A stretch of DNA of 64,000 nucleotides from assembly GCF_030816195.1 (NCBI RefSeq), contig NZ_JAUSXS010000001.1, positions 3,495,501-3,559,500 of the forward strand, written 5' to 3'. This stretch comes from Pseudomonas sp. W4I3. Its GTDB lineage: Bacteria > Pseudomonadota > Gammaproteobacteria > Pseudomonadales > Pseudomonadaceae. Each line of letters begins with the position of its first letter. Positions within the stretch are counted from its first letter, which is position 1. The notes under the pieces were generated by a model, which was not told the DNA's origin, searched no databases, and saw nothing but the letters and a program-made list of their open reading frames with translations. Shown here in pieces: positions 8,190 through 18,302 of this stretch. Position numbers and translations under genes: made by a program.

Positions 8190-11100
8190 TTATGGCTGCA
8201 AATCATCGGTAGCCAGGCGCTCGACCGCCTGGGCATTGCGGTAGCTGGCCAAGTCGCCGACCTCAAAGCGACTGACCCGGTATTCTGGCGCTCCGAGGGT
8301 ATTGCCGTGTGCGCGCAGCTGGAAAGGGCTGGTACCGCGGTTCAACGTGCGCTCAAGTCCGTTTTTAAAGGCCTCGGCAGAGGGGAACTGAGCCAGCCCA
8401 AAATTGGGGTCAAAGTAGAACCAACTGGGTTTGCCGTCCCTGGTAACCACGCCCGCCAACAACGCGTGATCCAGTGTGGCAATCCTGAGCACGTTCGGCG
8501 GCGCCGCTTCTGCTACCTCGTCAGCAATCTTTTGATAAGGCAATTGCCTCACCGGCTTACCCATGTGAAAGGTTTCGGCACCATTGACCGCATTATGAAA
8601 GTTCGTCAGGTCATCGACAAAAGCCAACTTTTTACCCTGGGACAGCTGACCGGCCGCCGTGAATACATTGCCAAGGAAGGTCGTTTCTTTTCCGTGCATC
8701 AAGGCCAGCGCCAGGGCATTGGCCATCCCCGCACATTCACCCTGGGACGCAATGTTGACCAGGCTGAGGTACATTTCCTGGGGCATGGCGGTCAAGGTGC
8801 CGCCGGCGGCATGAATGTCATGCTGGAACAGCATAAAACCGTCCTGGACCAGCTTTATCTTTCGGCGTTCGATCTGTTTGATCAGCGTGCCTACGTCTTC
8901 GGCGCTTAGAAAGCGCTGGGACGCGAGGGTCTGGATCTCAACGATAGTCATGTCGGACGCGTAGCCGGGCACCTTATCCGGATTTCCATAGGCATAGCCG
9001 AAATCGAACGCTGCGCGCTTCTCAGGACTCTTCGCTGCCTTCAGCGCTTCCTCGAATTGCGCAGGGACATATTGGCCGAGTACGCTCGGCGGCCCCTGGG
9101 GCGCTGCCGCATCGCCTGCCAATTGGCGGTAAAGCCAGTCGCTGAAGCTCTGGTTGATCTCCCCCTTGATTGCCACGGTGCTTGGCGCAAAGCCGCTGAG
9201 AGGGCTGCCATAGGCGCGTAATGTGTTGGCATCAAATGCGTACCAACGCCCATCTTTTAATACGGCGGCGCTATCAATTGTGCTATCGCCTATTTTCAAG
9301 GTGCCCGTTGCGACAGCACCGTGATCCCGGCTAGCGGTTTTTAACAGGTCATAGCTACCGGTGGCGCCCCGCAGTCTATTGACGTTCTTGAGGCCCTTGG
9401 CGCCAACAAACTGAAGACCGTTACCCGCCAGCCGGGCACTTCCTACCGCAACATCACCCAACCCACCAAGGGGGTTGAGGGTGCTGAACGTTGCCATGCC
9501 GATGGCTTTGGCCACCCGTAACCCCTTGCTCAAGCGAGAGGCAGACGTGCCGGCGATCTTGACGACCTTGCCGGTGGTGGCAACGCCAGCGGTAAGAAAG
9601 CCAAACAGGTCCAGGCCAAGGTCGAGCACGCCTGCGCCAATATCGCCCGCGCGAAAATTGTTGATCGCAGAACGAAAGGGAATCAGGTCCAGGACGAACT
9701 CGCTGACCGCGTCGGCCCTGGCGCGATTTTTGTCGGCTGTGGTCTGCCCCCGCGCCTGCTGCTTGAGCGCGTTATCATCCAGGTTGATATGCTCAATGAA
9801 GGCGTCGGCGATGAGTTGAACACGCGACGAGCCGAAGGTGTCGGCCGGCAGAGCACTCGACGACGCTTCTCCAGGTTCGCTCAGGGCTTCCCCTCCCGCA
9901 GGTTTGAATACTTTGGTTTCGTAGGCGCGATTCGCGATTCGGTAAGCGCCAGGCGTTACCTGCGCCTCGGGGACAGTAGCGATACGACCGGCGTTGAAGT
10001 CGATTTGATAGGCGGTCGTCACCCCTTCACGCTCAGTCTTGACCAGTAGCGCTTCGCCTTTGGGGTCAGCCGTCGAGCCGAAAAAGCCCGTGCCCAGTGT
10101 TTTGGAATGGTTTTGATAAAACGTGATTTTACCCGTCTCAAAGTTTTTCCTGTCCTTTGCGGGCAGTTGGGAGATCAAGTGCCGGATGTAGGTGCCGGTC
10201 GCCTGTTTCTTCTTCTCGACAACGCTCTTGTATTGCGCCTCGAATGTATCGGCCACGCCAAAACGGGGGTTGGCGTTCAGCGCCGCCACGGGAACCCGGC
10301 TATCGCTGGAGCTAAATACCAAGCGTGGGCCGGGCAGATCCATCATCGCAATATCCAGCAGTGAATGAGGGCCGACCTCTGCGGTGACCCACCGGTCTTG
10401 CCCGCGCCGACCGGTCTCTTTGCGCTGCACATTGATCACCCGCTCTTCGAACAGGTGCTCCAACTGAGGGAAGCGTTGTTTGAGTACGGCCAAGGCCAGC
10501 TCTTTGCGCGATGGAAGGTCTTCATCGAAGCTCTGCGCCGCCTGCGCCATCATTGATTTGCGCGCGTTGAAAGCAGTGACCAGCGTGTTCAACTCCTGAG
10601 CGGTGTAGGCGCTATCGTGTTTTGCGCGCAGGTGAGCATCGGGCACACCATTGACGGCGCCCCAGTCGATCAACGCCTCACGCTGGGCGATCTGGGTCAC
10701 AAGCGGGTCGGCCAGGCTTGCGCTCTGGGCCGCGAGCATGACCTGGGCAAACGTCATATTGGGGACTTTTCCGGGGGTTTGAGCTTCGATGGTCGCAGCG
10801 GCAACCGCCAGATTGACCCAGGCAGGGCTGCCGTATTTGACGCTGTCGGGGATGTCCTTGATCAGGTACACCGGCGCGCGGCTTGCCAGCAGCAGATAGG
10901 CACCCACCTTGGCCATTTCCGGCGTGGTTCTGCCTTTGGCCACCAGCCATTGGGCCAGTCCAGCCACGACGGTGGACGCGGGCTTGCCCCAGTGTTTGTC
11001 GCTCGCCAGGTCGAAACCGGCGATTTTGTTGCGATGCGGGGAGGTGATCGACTCCGGGTCCAACTGCAACCCGATCCCCGCCAGCAGGTAGTCCATCACG

Positions 11101-11831
11101 CTCCTGTCGCTGGCAATGCCCCGCATTCTCTCTTGCAAGTCTTTGCCCATCAGCTGTGCTTGCGGGGTGCTGAGCAGGGTGTGAAGGGTTTTCGCAGGGT
11201 CATCCCCAGGCGCTGTCGGTAAAGCTTGCCGATAACCCAGGAACGCCAGTACACCGCCCTTGGTTTGCATCACCAAAGGCTGACTCCCCAGGGCGTGCGG
11301 ATGATTCAGGGTGCTCGCGCGCAACTGCCGTTGTTGACCAACGCTCAAGGGCGCCGGCCAGGACAACGCGCCCCCCAGATCGCCCAACGGATGCACCATG
11401 GACCTGTCGATCACTGACGTGCACAGGGCCAGAAGCTGAAAATGGTTGATGGGTAAACGTAACCCTAGGAACGTTTTGATAAAGGTGTCCAGGGTCACGC
11501 TGCCGGTCGCCTCCTGCGCATAAGACGAATCAGGGTGGATATTCATCGCGGTGCTGCCTAGCGCGGCCAGCACCGCCGATGGCATCGCCTCCTTACCTAG
11601 CGTGTCGGCAATCTGCTGAAGTTTTTGCCCCAATAGCTTCAGGTTCTCCTGGTCTGCCAACTGGGCGAGCAGTCCCGTGTTGCGGGGCGGCGCAAGGTGA
11701 CTGGTTGGTGAAGTATCGGTAGGGCTCGGTTCAGGCTTGGACAGTTGGGCGGGCCGGTGTGGCGTAGCCTGTGCATGGGATGGATCGTTGTGTGAGCGTG
11801 GGGCAAACGAATGCTGCGCAATATTCAACAT
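8190..11831 (-). CDS. Large toxin/effector-like protein with C58-type cysteine protease pattern
   Basis: A 1213-residue protein not matched to any family I know over its whole length. The first 60 residues are Pro/Ser/Thr/His-rich and look disordered; no Sec signal is present. Around residues 730-770 there is a hydrophobic Gly/Ala/Leu-rich stretch (LDLGLDLFGFLTAGVATTG), as found in translocation or pore regions of large toxins. The C-terminal 200 residues carry a Cys-His-Asp set: C1033 in SQGECAGMANALA, H1122 in TLDHALLAGV and D1141 in WFYFDPNFG. Order, spacing and the FDPN(F/Y)G motif resemble the YopT/AvrPphB (peptidase C58) fold. A role as a secreted or injected toxin is inference. No immunity or chaperone gene is evident next to it, and codon use looks native. 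Confidence 0.7.
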   Translation of the reverse strand: MLNIAQHSFAPRSHNDPSHAQATPHRPAQLSKPEPSPTDTSPTSHLAPPRNTGLLAQLADQENLKLLGQKLQQIADTLGKEAMPSAVLAALGSTAMNIHPDSSYAQEATGSVTLDTFIKTFLGLRLPINHFQLLALCTSVIDRSMVHPLGDLGGALSWPAPLSVGQQRQLRASTLNHPHALGSQPLVMQTKGGVLAFLGYRQALPTAPGDDPAKTLHTLLSTPQAQLMGKDLQERMRGIASDRSVMDYLLAGIGLQLDPESITSPHRNKIAGFDLASDKHWGKPASTVVAGLAQWLVAKGRTTPEMAKVGAYLLLASRAPVYLIKDIPDSVKYGSPAWVNLAVAAATIEAQTPGKVPNMTFAQVMLAAQSASLADPLVTQIAQREALIDWGAVNGVPDAHLRAKHDSAYTAQELNTLVTAFNARKSMMAQAAQSFDEDLPSRKELALAVLKQRFPQLEHLFEERVINVQRKETGRRGQDRWVTAEVGPHSLLDIAMMDLPGPRLVFSSSDSRVPVAALNANPRFGVADTFEAQYKSVVEKKKQATGTYIRHLISQLPAKDRKNFETGKITFYQNHSKTLGTGFFGSTADPKGEALLVKTEREGVTTAYQIDFNAGRIATVPEAQVTPGAYRIANRAYETKVFKPAGGEALSEPGEASSSALPADTFGSSRVQLIADAFIEHINLDDNALKQQARGQTTADKNRARADAVSEFVLDLIPFRSAINNFRAGDIGAGVLDLGLDLFGFLTAGVATTGKVVKIAGTSASRLSKGLRVAKAIGMATFSTLNPLGGLGDVAVGSARLAGNGLQFVGAKGLKNVNRLRGATGSYDLLKTASRDHGAVATGTLKIGDSTIDSAAVLKDGRWYAFDANTLRAYGSPLSGFAPSTVAIKGEINQSFSDWLYRQLAGDAAAPQGPPSVLGQYVPAQFEEALKAAKSPEKRAAFDFGYAYGNPDKVPGYASDMTIVEIQTLASQRFLSAEDVGTLIKQIERRKIKLVQDGFMLFQHDIHAAGGTLTAMPQEMYLSLVNIASQGECAGMANALALALMHGKETTFLGNVFTAAGQLSQGKKLAFVDDLTNFHNAVNGAETFHMGKPVRQLPYQKIADEVAEAAPPNVLRIATLDHALLAGVVTRDGKPSWFYFDPNFGLAQFPSAEAFKNGLERTLNRGTSPFQLRAHGNTLGAPEYRVSRFEVGDLASYRNAQAVERLATDDLQP

Positions 11832-12112
11832 GAGGGATATACCGTGTTCGGGAAGAGAAATGCGCCCCCTTGATGAAGACTCCCTGTCCCGAGACGCCCC
11901 CTTGGGTGGAATGCCCAGGTCTCCAGGTTCCGCTCGGTACTACGACGTAATGTGAGAAAACACGTCGCTGACAAGACAGAAAGAACCGCTTGCGCAGCGA
12001 TTTATCGGTCGGTTGGGGCTGTCTTCTTTCATCCTTTGCCGTAGAAAAATAGCGTTCAGGCGCAACTTTGGGGCAAACTCCCGGTTTTTCCGCACTTGGC
12101 CAAGGCATGCCC

Positions 12113-15100
12113 ATGACTCCCGCGTCGTCAGTTGATGAAAAGAGCTTCCGTAAACTCCTGAGCCGTAACGTGGCCCTGCCATTGGGTGTTGGCGTGCTCA
12201 GCGCGGTTTTTTTTGTTGTGCTGATCACTTATCTGCTGTCGGTGATCCAGTGGGTGGAACACACCGACCGGGTCATCAATAACCTCAATGAGTCGTCCAA
12301 GCTGACGGTCGACCTGGAAACCGGCATGCGCGGCTTCCTGATTACCGGTGACGAGCATTTTCTCGACCCCTATGAAGTGGCCAAGCCGCGGATCATTGCC
12401 GACCTGCGCAATCTGCAGGAACTGGTTGCCGACAACCCGCAGCAGGTCGACCGCCTCAAGCGTCTTGAAGCGCTGCAGGTCGAGTGGAACAACTACGCGC
12501 AGTCGATGATTGAGCTGCAGCGCAACAGCGGGGACTTCCGGGGGGCAGTGAAGGCGGGCCGGGGCAAGCGCCTGACCGATGAGATTCGCAAGGAATATGA
12601 CGACGCGGTGGCGATGGAACAGCAGTTCCGTATTACCCGTAATGAAGAGGTCACCCATACCACGGTGCTCAGCGTCACGCTGTACCTGGCGTTCGTACTC
12701 GGGCTGAGTGGTTTTCTTGCGTATGTCGGCAGGAAAAATTTGTTGGCACTTTCAGAAAGCTACAGCGCCAACCTCGCGTCCCAACAGAAAATTGCACGTC
12801 GTCTGGAGCAGCAAGCCTGGCTGCGCAACGGCCAGACTGAGCTAGCCGAACAAGTGCTCGGCCAGCTGACCCTGAACATGCTGGGGCGTAATATCCTGCA
12901 ATTTTTTGCCCAGTACATGGGTTCGGCCGTCGCGGCGCTGTACGTGCGCGAGGAACACGGCGGTCTCAAACGTGTGGCCACTTATGGTTTTTCCCGCGAG
13001 CAGGAACAGCAGGAGCAGTTGATCTATAGCGACGAAGGCATTGTAGGGCAGGCCGCTCAGCTCGATCGCCTGATCCGCCTGGACGACGTGCCGGTGGACT
13101 ACTTCAAAGTCAGCTCCGGGTTGGGCGAGGGCGCAACCCGCAGCGTACTGGTGGTGCCCACCAGCGATGATGACCGGGTCAACGGCGTGATCGAACTGGG
13201 TTTTCTGCGCCCGCTGCAAGAGCGCGATGTGGAATTGCTGGAGCTGATCGCGGGCAATATCGGCACGTCCATCGAAGCCGCGCGTTATCGCCAGCGCCTG
13301 CAGGAAGTACTCGCCGAAACTCAGCAGCTCAACGAAGAGCTGCAAGTTCAGCAGGAAGAACTCAAGACCGCCAACGAAGAGCTGGAAGAGCAGTCACGCA
13401 TCCTTAAGGAATCCCAGGCGCACCTGGAAACCCAGCAAGCGGAGCTCGAGCAGACCAACGAGCAACTGGCAGAACAGTCCCAGACCCTGGCCGACCAGCG
13501 CGATGCCATGGACCGCAAGAACATCGAGCTCAACAAGGTCCAGCTGGAACTTGAAGACCGCGCCGATGAACTGCAGCGCTCAAGCAAGTACAAATCCGAA
13601 TTTCTCGCCAACATGTCCCATGAACTGCGCACGCCGCTGAACAGTTCGCTGATCCTGGCCAAATTGCTGGCCGAGAACCCCCAGGAAAACCTCAGTGCCG
13701 AACAGGTCAAGTTTGCCGAGTCGATCTATTCGGCCGGTAATGACCTGCTCAACCTGATCAACGACATTCTCGATATTTCCAAGGTAGAAGCCGGCAAGTT
13801 GGAAGTGCGCCCGGAAAACTCCAGCGTCGAGCGCCTGGTCGATGGCCTGCGCGGCATGTTCGAGCCGCTGGCCAAGGATCGCAAACTGGGCTTCCAGATC
13901 GATCTGCAGGAAGGCGCGCCGAGCTTGCTGTTCACCGACCGCCAGCGACTGGAGCAGATCCTCAAGAACCTGCTGTCCAACGCGATCAAGTTCACCGAGC
14001 AGGGCGACGTCAGTCTGTCGGTGTCCCGCGCGCCGGGGGAGGGCATTGCGTTCACCGTGCGCGACTCGGGCATCGGTATCGCCCAGGATCAACAGGAAAG
14101 CATCTTCGAAGCCTTCCGCCAGGCCGATGGCACCACCAACCGCCGTTACGGCGGCACCGGCTTGGGCCTGTCCATTTCCCGCGACCTGGCAACCTTGCTG
14201 GGCGGCTACATCAGCGTGACCAGCGAGCCGGGCAAGGGCAGCATTTTCACCCTGGTATTGCCTGAACAGTATGTCGAACGCGGTGAAGATGCCGCGCCGA
14301 TCGAGGCCCCGCGCCAGGCCGCAGTGGTGCCAGCTCCGGAGCCAGTCAAGGTCGCGCCGCTACCGGTAGTCGATGCCGAGCGCATCCCACGCTTTGCCGA
14401 TGACCGTGACAAGGCCCCGTTCACCACCCGCTGCATCCTGGTGGTGGAAGATGAGCCGAATTTCGCACGTATCCTCTTCGACCTGGCCCATGAGCTGGGC
14501 TACAACTGCCTGGTCGCCCACGGTGCCGACGAAGGCTACAGCCTGGCCGAAGAGTTCATCCCCGATGCGATCCTGCTGGACATGCGCCTGCCGGACCATT
14601 CCGGGCTGACAGTGTTGCAACGTCTCAAGGAGCACGCCAACACCCGGCACATCCCCGTGCATGTGATTTCCGTGGAAGACCGCGTCGAAGCCGCCATGCA
14701 CATGGGCGCCATCGGTTATGCCGTGAAGCCCACCACCCGTGAAGAGCTCAAGGACGTGTTCGCGCGCCTGGAAGCCAAGCTGACGCAAAAGGTCAAGCGC
14801 GTGCTGCTGGTGGAGGACGACGACCTGCAGCGCGACAGCATTGCTCGCCTGATCGGCGACGATGACATCGAAATCACCGATGTCGGCTACGCCCAAGCGG
14901 CACTGGACCTGCTGCGCACCAACGTTTACGACTGCATGATCATCGACCTCAAGCTGCCGGACATGCTCGGCAACGAGCTGCTCAAGCGCATGGCCACCGA
15001 GGATATCTGCTCGTTCCCGCCGGTGATCGTCTACACCGGGCGCAACCTGACTCGCGATGAAGAGGCTGAACTGCGCAAATACTCGCGCTCGATCATCATC

Positions 15101-15610
15101 AAGGGCGCCCGTTCTCCGGAGCGCCTGCTCGATGAAGTCACGCTCTTTCTGCACAAAGTCGAATCCCAGCTGTCCCATGACCGCCAGAAGATGCTCAAGA
15201 CCGCACGCAGCCGCGATAAGGTGTTCGAAGGTCGCAAGATCCTGTTGGTGGACGACGATGTGCGCAATATTTTTGCCCTTACCAGCGCCCTGGAACACAA
15301 GGGCGCCGTGGTGGTGATCGGGCGCAACGGCCGTGAAGCGATCGACAAGCTCAATGAGGTCGAGGATATCGATCTGGTACTGATGGACGTGATGATGCCG
15401 GAGATGGACGGCTACGAAGCCACGGCTCTGATCCGTCAGGACCCGCGCTGGAAGAAGCTGCCGATCATTGCCGTGACAGCCAAGGCCATGAAAGATGACC
15501 AGGAGCGGTGCCTGGCGGCAGGTTCCAACGATTACCTGGCCAAACCGATTGATCTGGACCGCCTGTTCTCGTTGATTCGTGTATGGCTACCGAAGATGGA
15601 ACGCATTTAA
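12113..15610 (+). CDS. Hybrid sensor histidine kinase: CHASE3-GAF-HisKA-HATPase-three receivers
   Basis: An inner-membrane sensor of about 1165 residues. An N-terminal membrane helix (LGVGVLSAVFFVVLITYLLSV) is followed by a periplasmic CHASE3 domain (VDLETGMRGFLITGDEHFL), a second helix near 185-205, a GAF domain (about 240-400), a long Glu/Gln-rich coiled coil (about 405-490), the phosphoacceptor H503 in NMSHELRTPLNSS, an HATPase with GTGLGLSISRDLA, and three receivers starting near 773 (VVEDEPN), 896 (LLVEDDD) and 1041 (LLVDDDV). AAGG lies seven bases before the ATG at 12113; in-frame TTG 12068 and ATG 12107 lack a fitting site. It heads a tight block with CheR, CheB and a receiver-kinase. 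The signal is unknown. Confidence 0.88.
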   Translation: MTPASSVDEKSFRKLLSRNVALPLGVGVLSAVFFVVLITYLLSVIQWVEHTDRVINNLNESSKLTVDLETGMRGFLITGDEHFLDPYEVAKPRIIADLRNLQELVADNPQQVDRLKRLEALQVEWNNYAQSMIELQRNSGDFRGAVKAGRGKRLTDEIRKEYDDAVAMEQQFRITRNEEVTHTTVLSVTLYLAFVLGLSGFLAYVGRKNLLALSESYSANLASQQKIARRLEQQAWLRNGQTELAEQVLGQLTLNMLGRNILQFFAQYMGSAVAALYVREEHGGLKRVATYGFSREQEQQEQLIYSDEGIVGQAAQLDRLIRLDDVPVDYFKVSSGLGEGATRSVLVVPTSDDDRVNGVIELGFLRPLQERDVELLELIAGNIGTSIEAARYRQRLQEVLAETQQLNEELQVQQEELKTANEELEEQSRILKESQAHLETQQAELEQTNEQLAEQSQTLADQRDAMDRKNIELNKVQLELEDRADELQRSSKYKSEFLANMSHELRTPLNSSLILAKLLAENPQENLSAEQVKFAESIYSAGNDLLNLINDILDISKVEAGKLEVRPENSSVERLVDGLRGMFEPLAKDRKLGFQIDLQEGAPSLLFTDRQRLEQILKNLLSNAIKFTEQGDVSLSVSRAPGEGIAFTVRDSGIGIAQDQQESIFEAFRQADGTTNRRYGGTGLGLSISRDLATLLGGYISVTSEPGKGSIFTLVLPEQYVERGEDAAPIEAPRQAAVVPAPEPVKVAPLPVVDAERIPRFADDRDKAPFTTRCILVVEDEPNFARILFDLAHELGYNCLVAHGADEGYSLAEEFIPDAILLDMRLPDHSGLTVLQRLKEHANTRHIPVHVISVEDRVEAAMHMGAIGYAVKPTTREELKDVFARLEAKLTQKVKRVLLVEDDDLQRDSIARLIGDDDIEITDVGYAQAALDLLRTNVYDCMIIDLKLPDMLGNELLKRMATEDICSFPPVIVYTGRNLTRDEEAELRKYSRSIIIKGARSPERLLDEVTLFLHKVESQLSHDRQKMLKTARSRDKVFEGRKILLVDDDVRNIFALTSALEHKGAVVVIGRNGREAIDKLNEVEDIDLVLMDVMMPEMDGYEATALIRQDPRWKKLPIIAVTAKAMKDDQERCLAAGSNDYLAKPIDLDRLFSLIRVWLPKMERI

Positions 15611-16441
15611 GTGGAGCGAAGTGTATTGGACAAAAGCAGCGATATTGAGCTGCGCCTGTTGATCGAGGCGATTTACCTCAAGTACAGCTACGACTTTCGC
15701 GACTACTCCGGTGCGTCGGTCAAGCGGCGGGTGGCCCATGCCTTGCGCCAGTTCGACTGCGCGACCATTTCCGCGCTGCAGGAGCGGGTGCTGCATGATC
15801 CGGCCGCGTTCATGCAATTGCTGCAGTTCCTGACTATCCCCGTGAGCGAGATGTTTCGTGATCCGTCGCACTTTCTCGCGATTCGCCAGGAAGTGGTGCC
15901 GCTGCTCAAGACCTACCCGTCGATCAAGATCTGGATCGCCGGCTGCAGCACCGGCGAGGAGGTTTACTCCATGGCGATCCTGCTGCGCGAAGAAGGCTTG
16001 CTCGAGCGCACCATCATCTATGCCACCGACATCAACCCGGCATCGCTGGACAAAGCCAAGCAGGGCATCTTCTCCCTGGAGAACGTGCGCGCCTACACGG
16101 CGAACTATCAGCAGGCTGGTGGCCAACGTTCATTTGCCGACTACTACACCGCAGCTTACGATAACGCGATCTTCGACAAGACGCTGCGCGAGAACGTCAC
16201 GTTCGCCGACCATAGCCTGGCAACCGACAGTGTATTCTCAGAAACTCAATTAATTTCATGTCGCAACGTATTGATTTATTTCAATAAAAAGTTGCAGGAC
16301 AGGGCATTTGGGTTGTTTCATGAGTCGCTGTGTCATCGCGGCTTCCTGGTGCTGGGCAGCAAGGAAACCCTGGATTTTTCCGCCTACAGCAAGCAATTTG
16401 AACCCTTGGTCAAACAGGAACGGATCTACCGCAAATCATGA
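15611..16441 (+). CDS. CheR-type protein-glutamate methyltransferase
   Basis: About 271-276 residues: an alpha-helical N-domain (YDFRDYSGASVKRRVAHALRQ) followed by a SAM-binding CheR domain with IWIAGCSTGEEVYSMAILL, the ATDINPASLDKA strand and SCRNVLIYFNKKLQ. CheR methylates glutamates of chemoreceptors, but no receptor lies here, so the target may be distant or different, such as the coiled coil of the neighbouring kinase. It follows the kinase stop directly. GTG at 15611 has no room for a ribosome site; TTG at 15626, with GTGGAGCG upstream, is the better start. It overlaps cheB by four bases (ATGA). Confidence 0.88.
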   Translation: MERSVLDKSSDIELRLLIEAIYLKYSYDFRDYSGASVKRRVAHALRQFDCATISALQERVLHDPAAFMQLLQFLTIPVSEMFRDPSHFLAIRQEVVPLLKTYPSIKIWIAGCSTGEEVYSMAILLREEGLLERTIIYATDINPASLDKAKQGIFSLENVRAYTANYQQAGGQRSFADYYTAAYDNAIFDKTLRENVTFADHSLATDSVFSETQLISCRNVLIYFNKKLQDRAFGLFHESLCHRGFLVLGSKETLDFSAYSKQFEPLVKQERIYRKS

Positions 16442-17037
16442 GCGACGCTGCAATTACCCCGCTTGTCGGGATTGAAGCCATTGTCGTCGGCGCCTCCGCC
16501 GGCGGTGTGGAGGCGTTGCTGAGTATTTTTGGCGGGCTGCCGGAAACGTTCGGCCTACCGATCATTGCGGTGCTGCACCTGCCCGATGAACGTCGCAGTC
16601 AGTTGGCCGAAGTCTTCGCGCGGCGCTTGCGTATTCCGGTGAAGGAAGCGCAAGACAAGGAGTCGATCGAGGCGGGCACCTTGTATTTCGCCGGCCCCGG
16701 CTATCACCTGTCGGTGGAGCACGACCACAGCCTGTCCCTGAGCCAGGAGGACCGTGTGCACCACTCACGCCCGGCCATCGATTTTCTCTTCGCTTCGGCC
16801 GCCGATGCCTACGGGCCGGGGCTGCTGGCGATCCTGCTGACCGGCGCCAACCAGGATGGCGCGCGCGGGCTGGCCCACGTCAAGCAATCGGGCGGCACCA
16901 CCCTCGTGCAAGACCCCGCCGAGGCCCGGATCGCCGTGATGCCGCTGGCGGCCCTGGCGCTGCACACACCTGACCATATTCTTTCCTTGAGCCAGATTGG
17001 CTCATTGCTGGCTTCCCTGGAACCTTCCCCATGTTAA
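16438..17037 (+). CDS. CheB-type methylesterase, catalytic domain only
   Basis: A 199-residue protein matching the C-terminal esterase/deamidase domain of CheB but lacking the usual receiver domain. The catalytic triad is visible: S20 in VGASAGGVEAL, H47 in VLHLPDERR and D140 in LLTGANQDGARGL. It would remove methyl groups added by the adjoining CheR. Without a receiver it must be constitutive or controlled by a partner; the next gene supplies a receiver fused to a kinase. It overlaps cheR by four bases and the next gene by seven, indicating coupled translation. Confidence 0.9.
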   Translation: MSDAAITPLVGIEAIVVGASAGGVEALLSIFGGLPETFGLPIIAVLHLPDERRSQLAEVFARRLRIPVKEAQDKESIEAGTLYFAGPGYHLSVEHDHSLSLSQEDRVHHSRPAIDFLFASAADAYGPGLLAILLTGANQDGARGLAHVKQSGGTTLVQDPAEARIAVMPLAALALHTPDHILSLSQIGSLLASLEPSPC

Positions 17038-18224
17038 GTACTGTCCAGGCCAAACTGCTGATCGTCGATGATCTGCCGGAAAACCTGCTGGCCCTCGAAG
17101 CGCTGATCAAGCGCGAAGACCGCCAGGTATTCAAGGCATTGAGTGCCGACGAAGCGTTGTCCCTGTTGCTGGAACATGAATTCGCCATGGCGATCCTCGA
17201 CGTGCAGATGCCTGGCATGAACGGTTTCGAGCTGGCCGAACTGATGCGCGGCACCGAAAAGACCAAGAACATCCCGATCGTCTTCGTCAGCGCCGCCGGC
17301 CGCGAGCTCAATTACGCCTTCAAGGGCTATGAAAGCGGTGCGGTGGACTTCCTGCACAAGCCGCTGGATATCCACGCGGTCAAGAGCAAGGTCAATGTTT
17401 TCGTCGACCTGTACCGCCAGAGCAAGGCGATGAAGCTGCAGGTCGAAGCCCTGGAGCGCAGCCGCCGCGAGCAGGAGCTTTTGCTGACGCGCCTGCAGGC
17501 CACCCAAGCCGAGCTGGAGCAGGCGGTGCGCATGCGCGATGACTTCATGTCGATAGTCGCCCACGAAGTGCGCACGCCGCTGAACGGGCTGATCCTGGAA
17601 ACCCAGTTGCGCAAGATGCACCTGGCCCGTGACAACGCCTCGGCGTTCACGCTGGACAAGATGCACGCAATGGTCGACCGCGACGAGCGCCAGATCAAAA
17701 GCCTGATCCGGTTGATCGAGGACATGCTCGATGTCTCGCGCATTCGCACCGGCAAACTGTCGATACGTCCGGCGCGCTTTGACCTGACGCAGCTGGTGCG
17801 CAACCTGGTGCATAACTTCGAGCCGCAGGTCGCTGCCGCCGAGTCGTCGATGCACTTGGTGGCCGATGAGCCGGTGGAAGGCAATTGGGATGAATTTCGC
17901 ATCGAGCAGGTGGTCACTAATTTACTGACCAACGCCTTGCGCTACGGCGCCAAGAGCCCGGTGGAAGTGCGGGTCTACACCGAGCACGACGAAGCGCGTG
18001 TAGAGGTCCGTGACCACGGCATCGGTATCAGCGAGGAGAACCAGAAGCGCATTTTTCAGCAGTTCGAGCGGGTTTCCGTCAGCCATGCGGCTGCGGGTCT
18101 GGGCCTGGGCCTGTTCATCTCCGAGCAGATCGTCGCGGCCCATGGCGGGACCATCGAAGTTGAAAGCCGGATAGGCGAGGGCGCGTTGTTTCGGGTCTGT
18201 CTGCCGCTTCAGGCGACGGCGTGA
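17031..18224 (+). CDS. Receiver-histidine kinase fusion protein
   Basis: A 397-residue soluble protein: a receiver (LLIVDDLPENL, phosphoacceptor Asp in AILDVQMPGMNG, Lys in LHKPLD) at about 5-125, a coiled coil at 135-170, then HisKA with H178 in IVAHEVRTPLNG and an HATPase with AGLGLGLFISEQIV. No membrane segment is present. The order (receiver first, kinase second) suits an intermediate in a phosphorelay: it can take phosphate from the three-receiver kinase encoded upstream and alter its own kinase activity. It overlaps cheB by seven bases. Confidence 0.9.
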   Translation: MLSTVQAKLLIVDDLPENLLALEALIKREDRQVFKALSADEALSLLLEHEFAMAILDVQMPGMNGFELAELMRGTEKTKNIPIVFVSAAGRELNYAFKGYESGAVDFLHKPLDIHAVKSKVNVFVDLYRQSKAMKLQVEALERSRREQELLLTRLQATQAELEQAVRMRDDFMSIVAHEVRTPLNGLILETQLRKMHLARDNASAFTLDKMHAMVDRDERQIKSLIRLIEDMLDVSRIRTGKLSIRPARFDLTQLVRNLVHNFEPQVAAAESSMHLVADEPVEGNWDEFRIEQVVTNLLTNALRYGAKSPVEVRVYTEHDEARVEVRDHGIGISEENQKRIFQQFERVSVSHAAAGLGLGLFISEQIVAAHGGTIEVESRIGEGALFRVCLPLQATA

Positions 18225-18302
18225 AATCAATCGTCACCTGGACGCAACCTCTACGTGACCCGATGGTCGTAACACCAGCAACTGACTGGACAAAGGCTTC
18301 CC

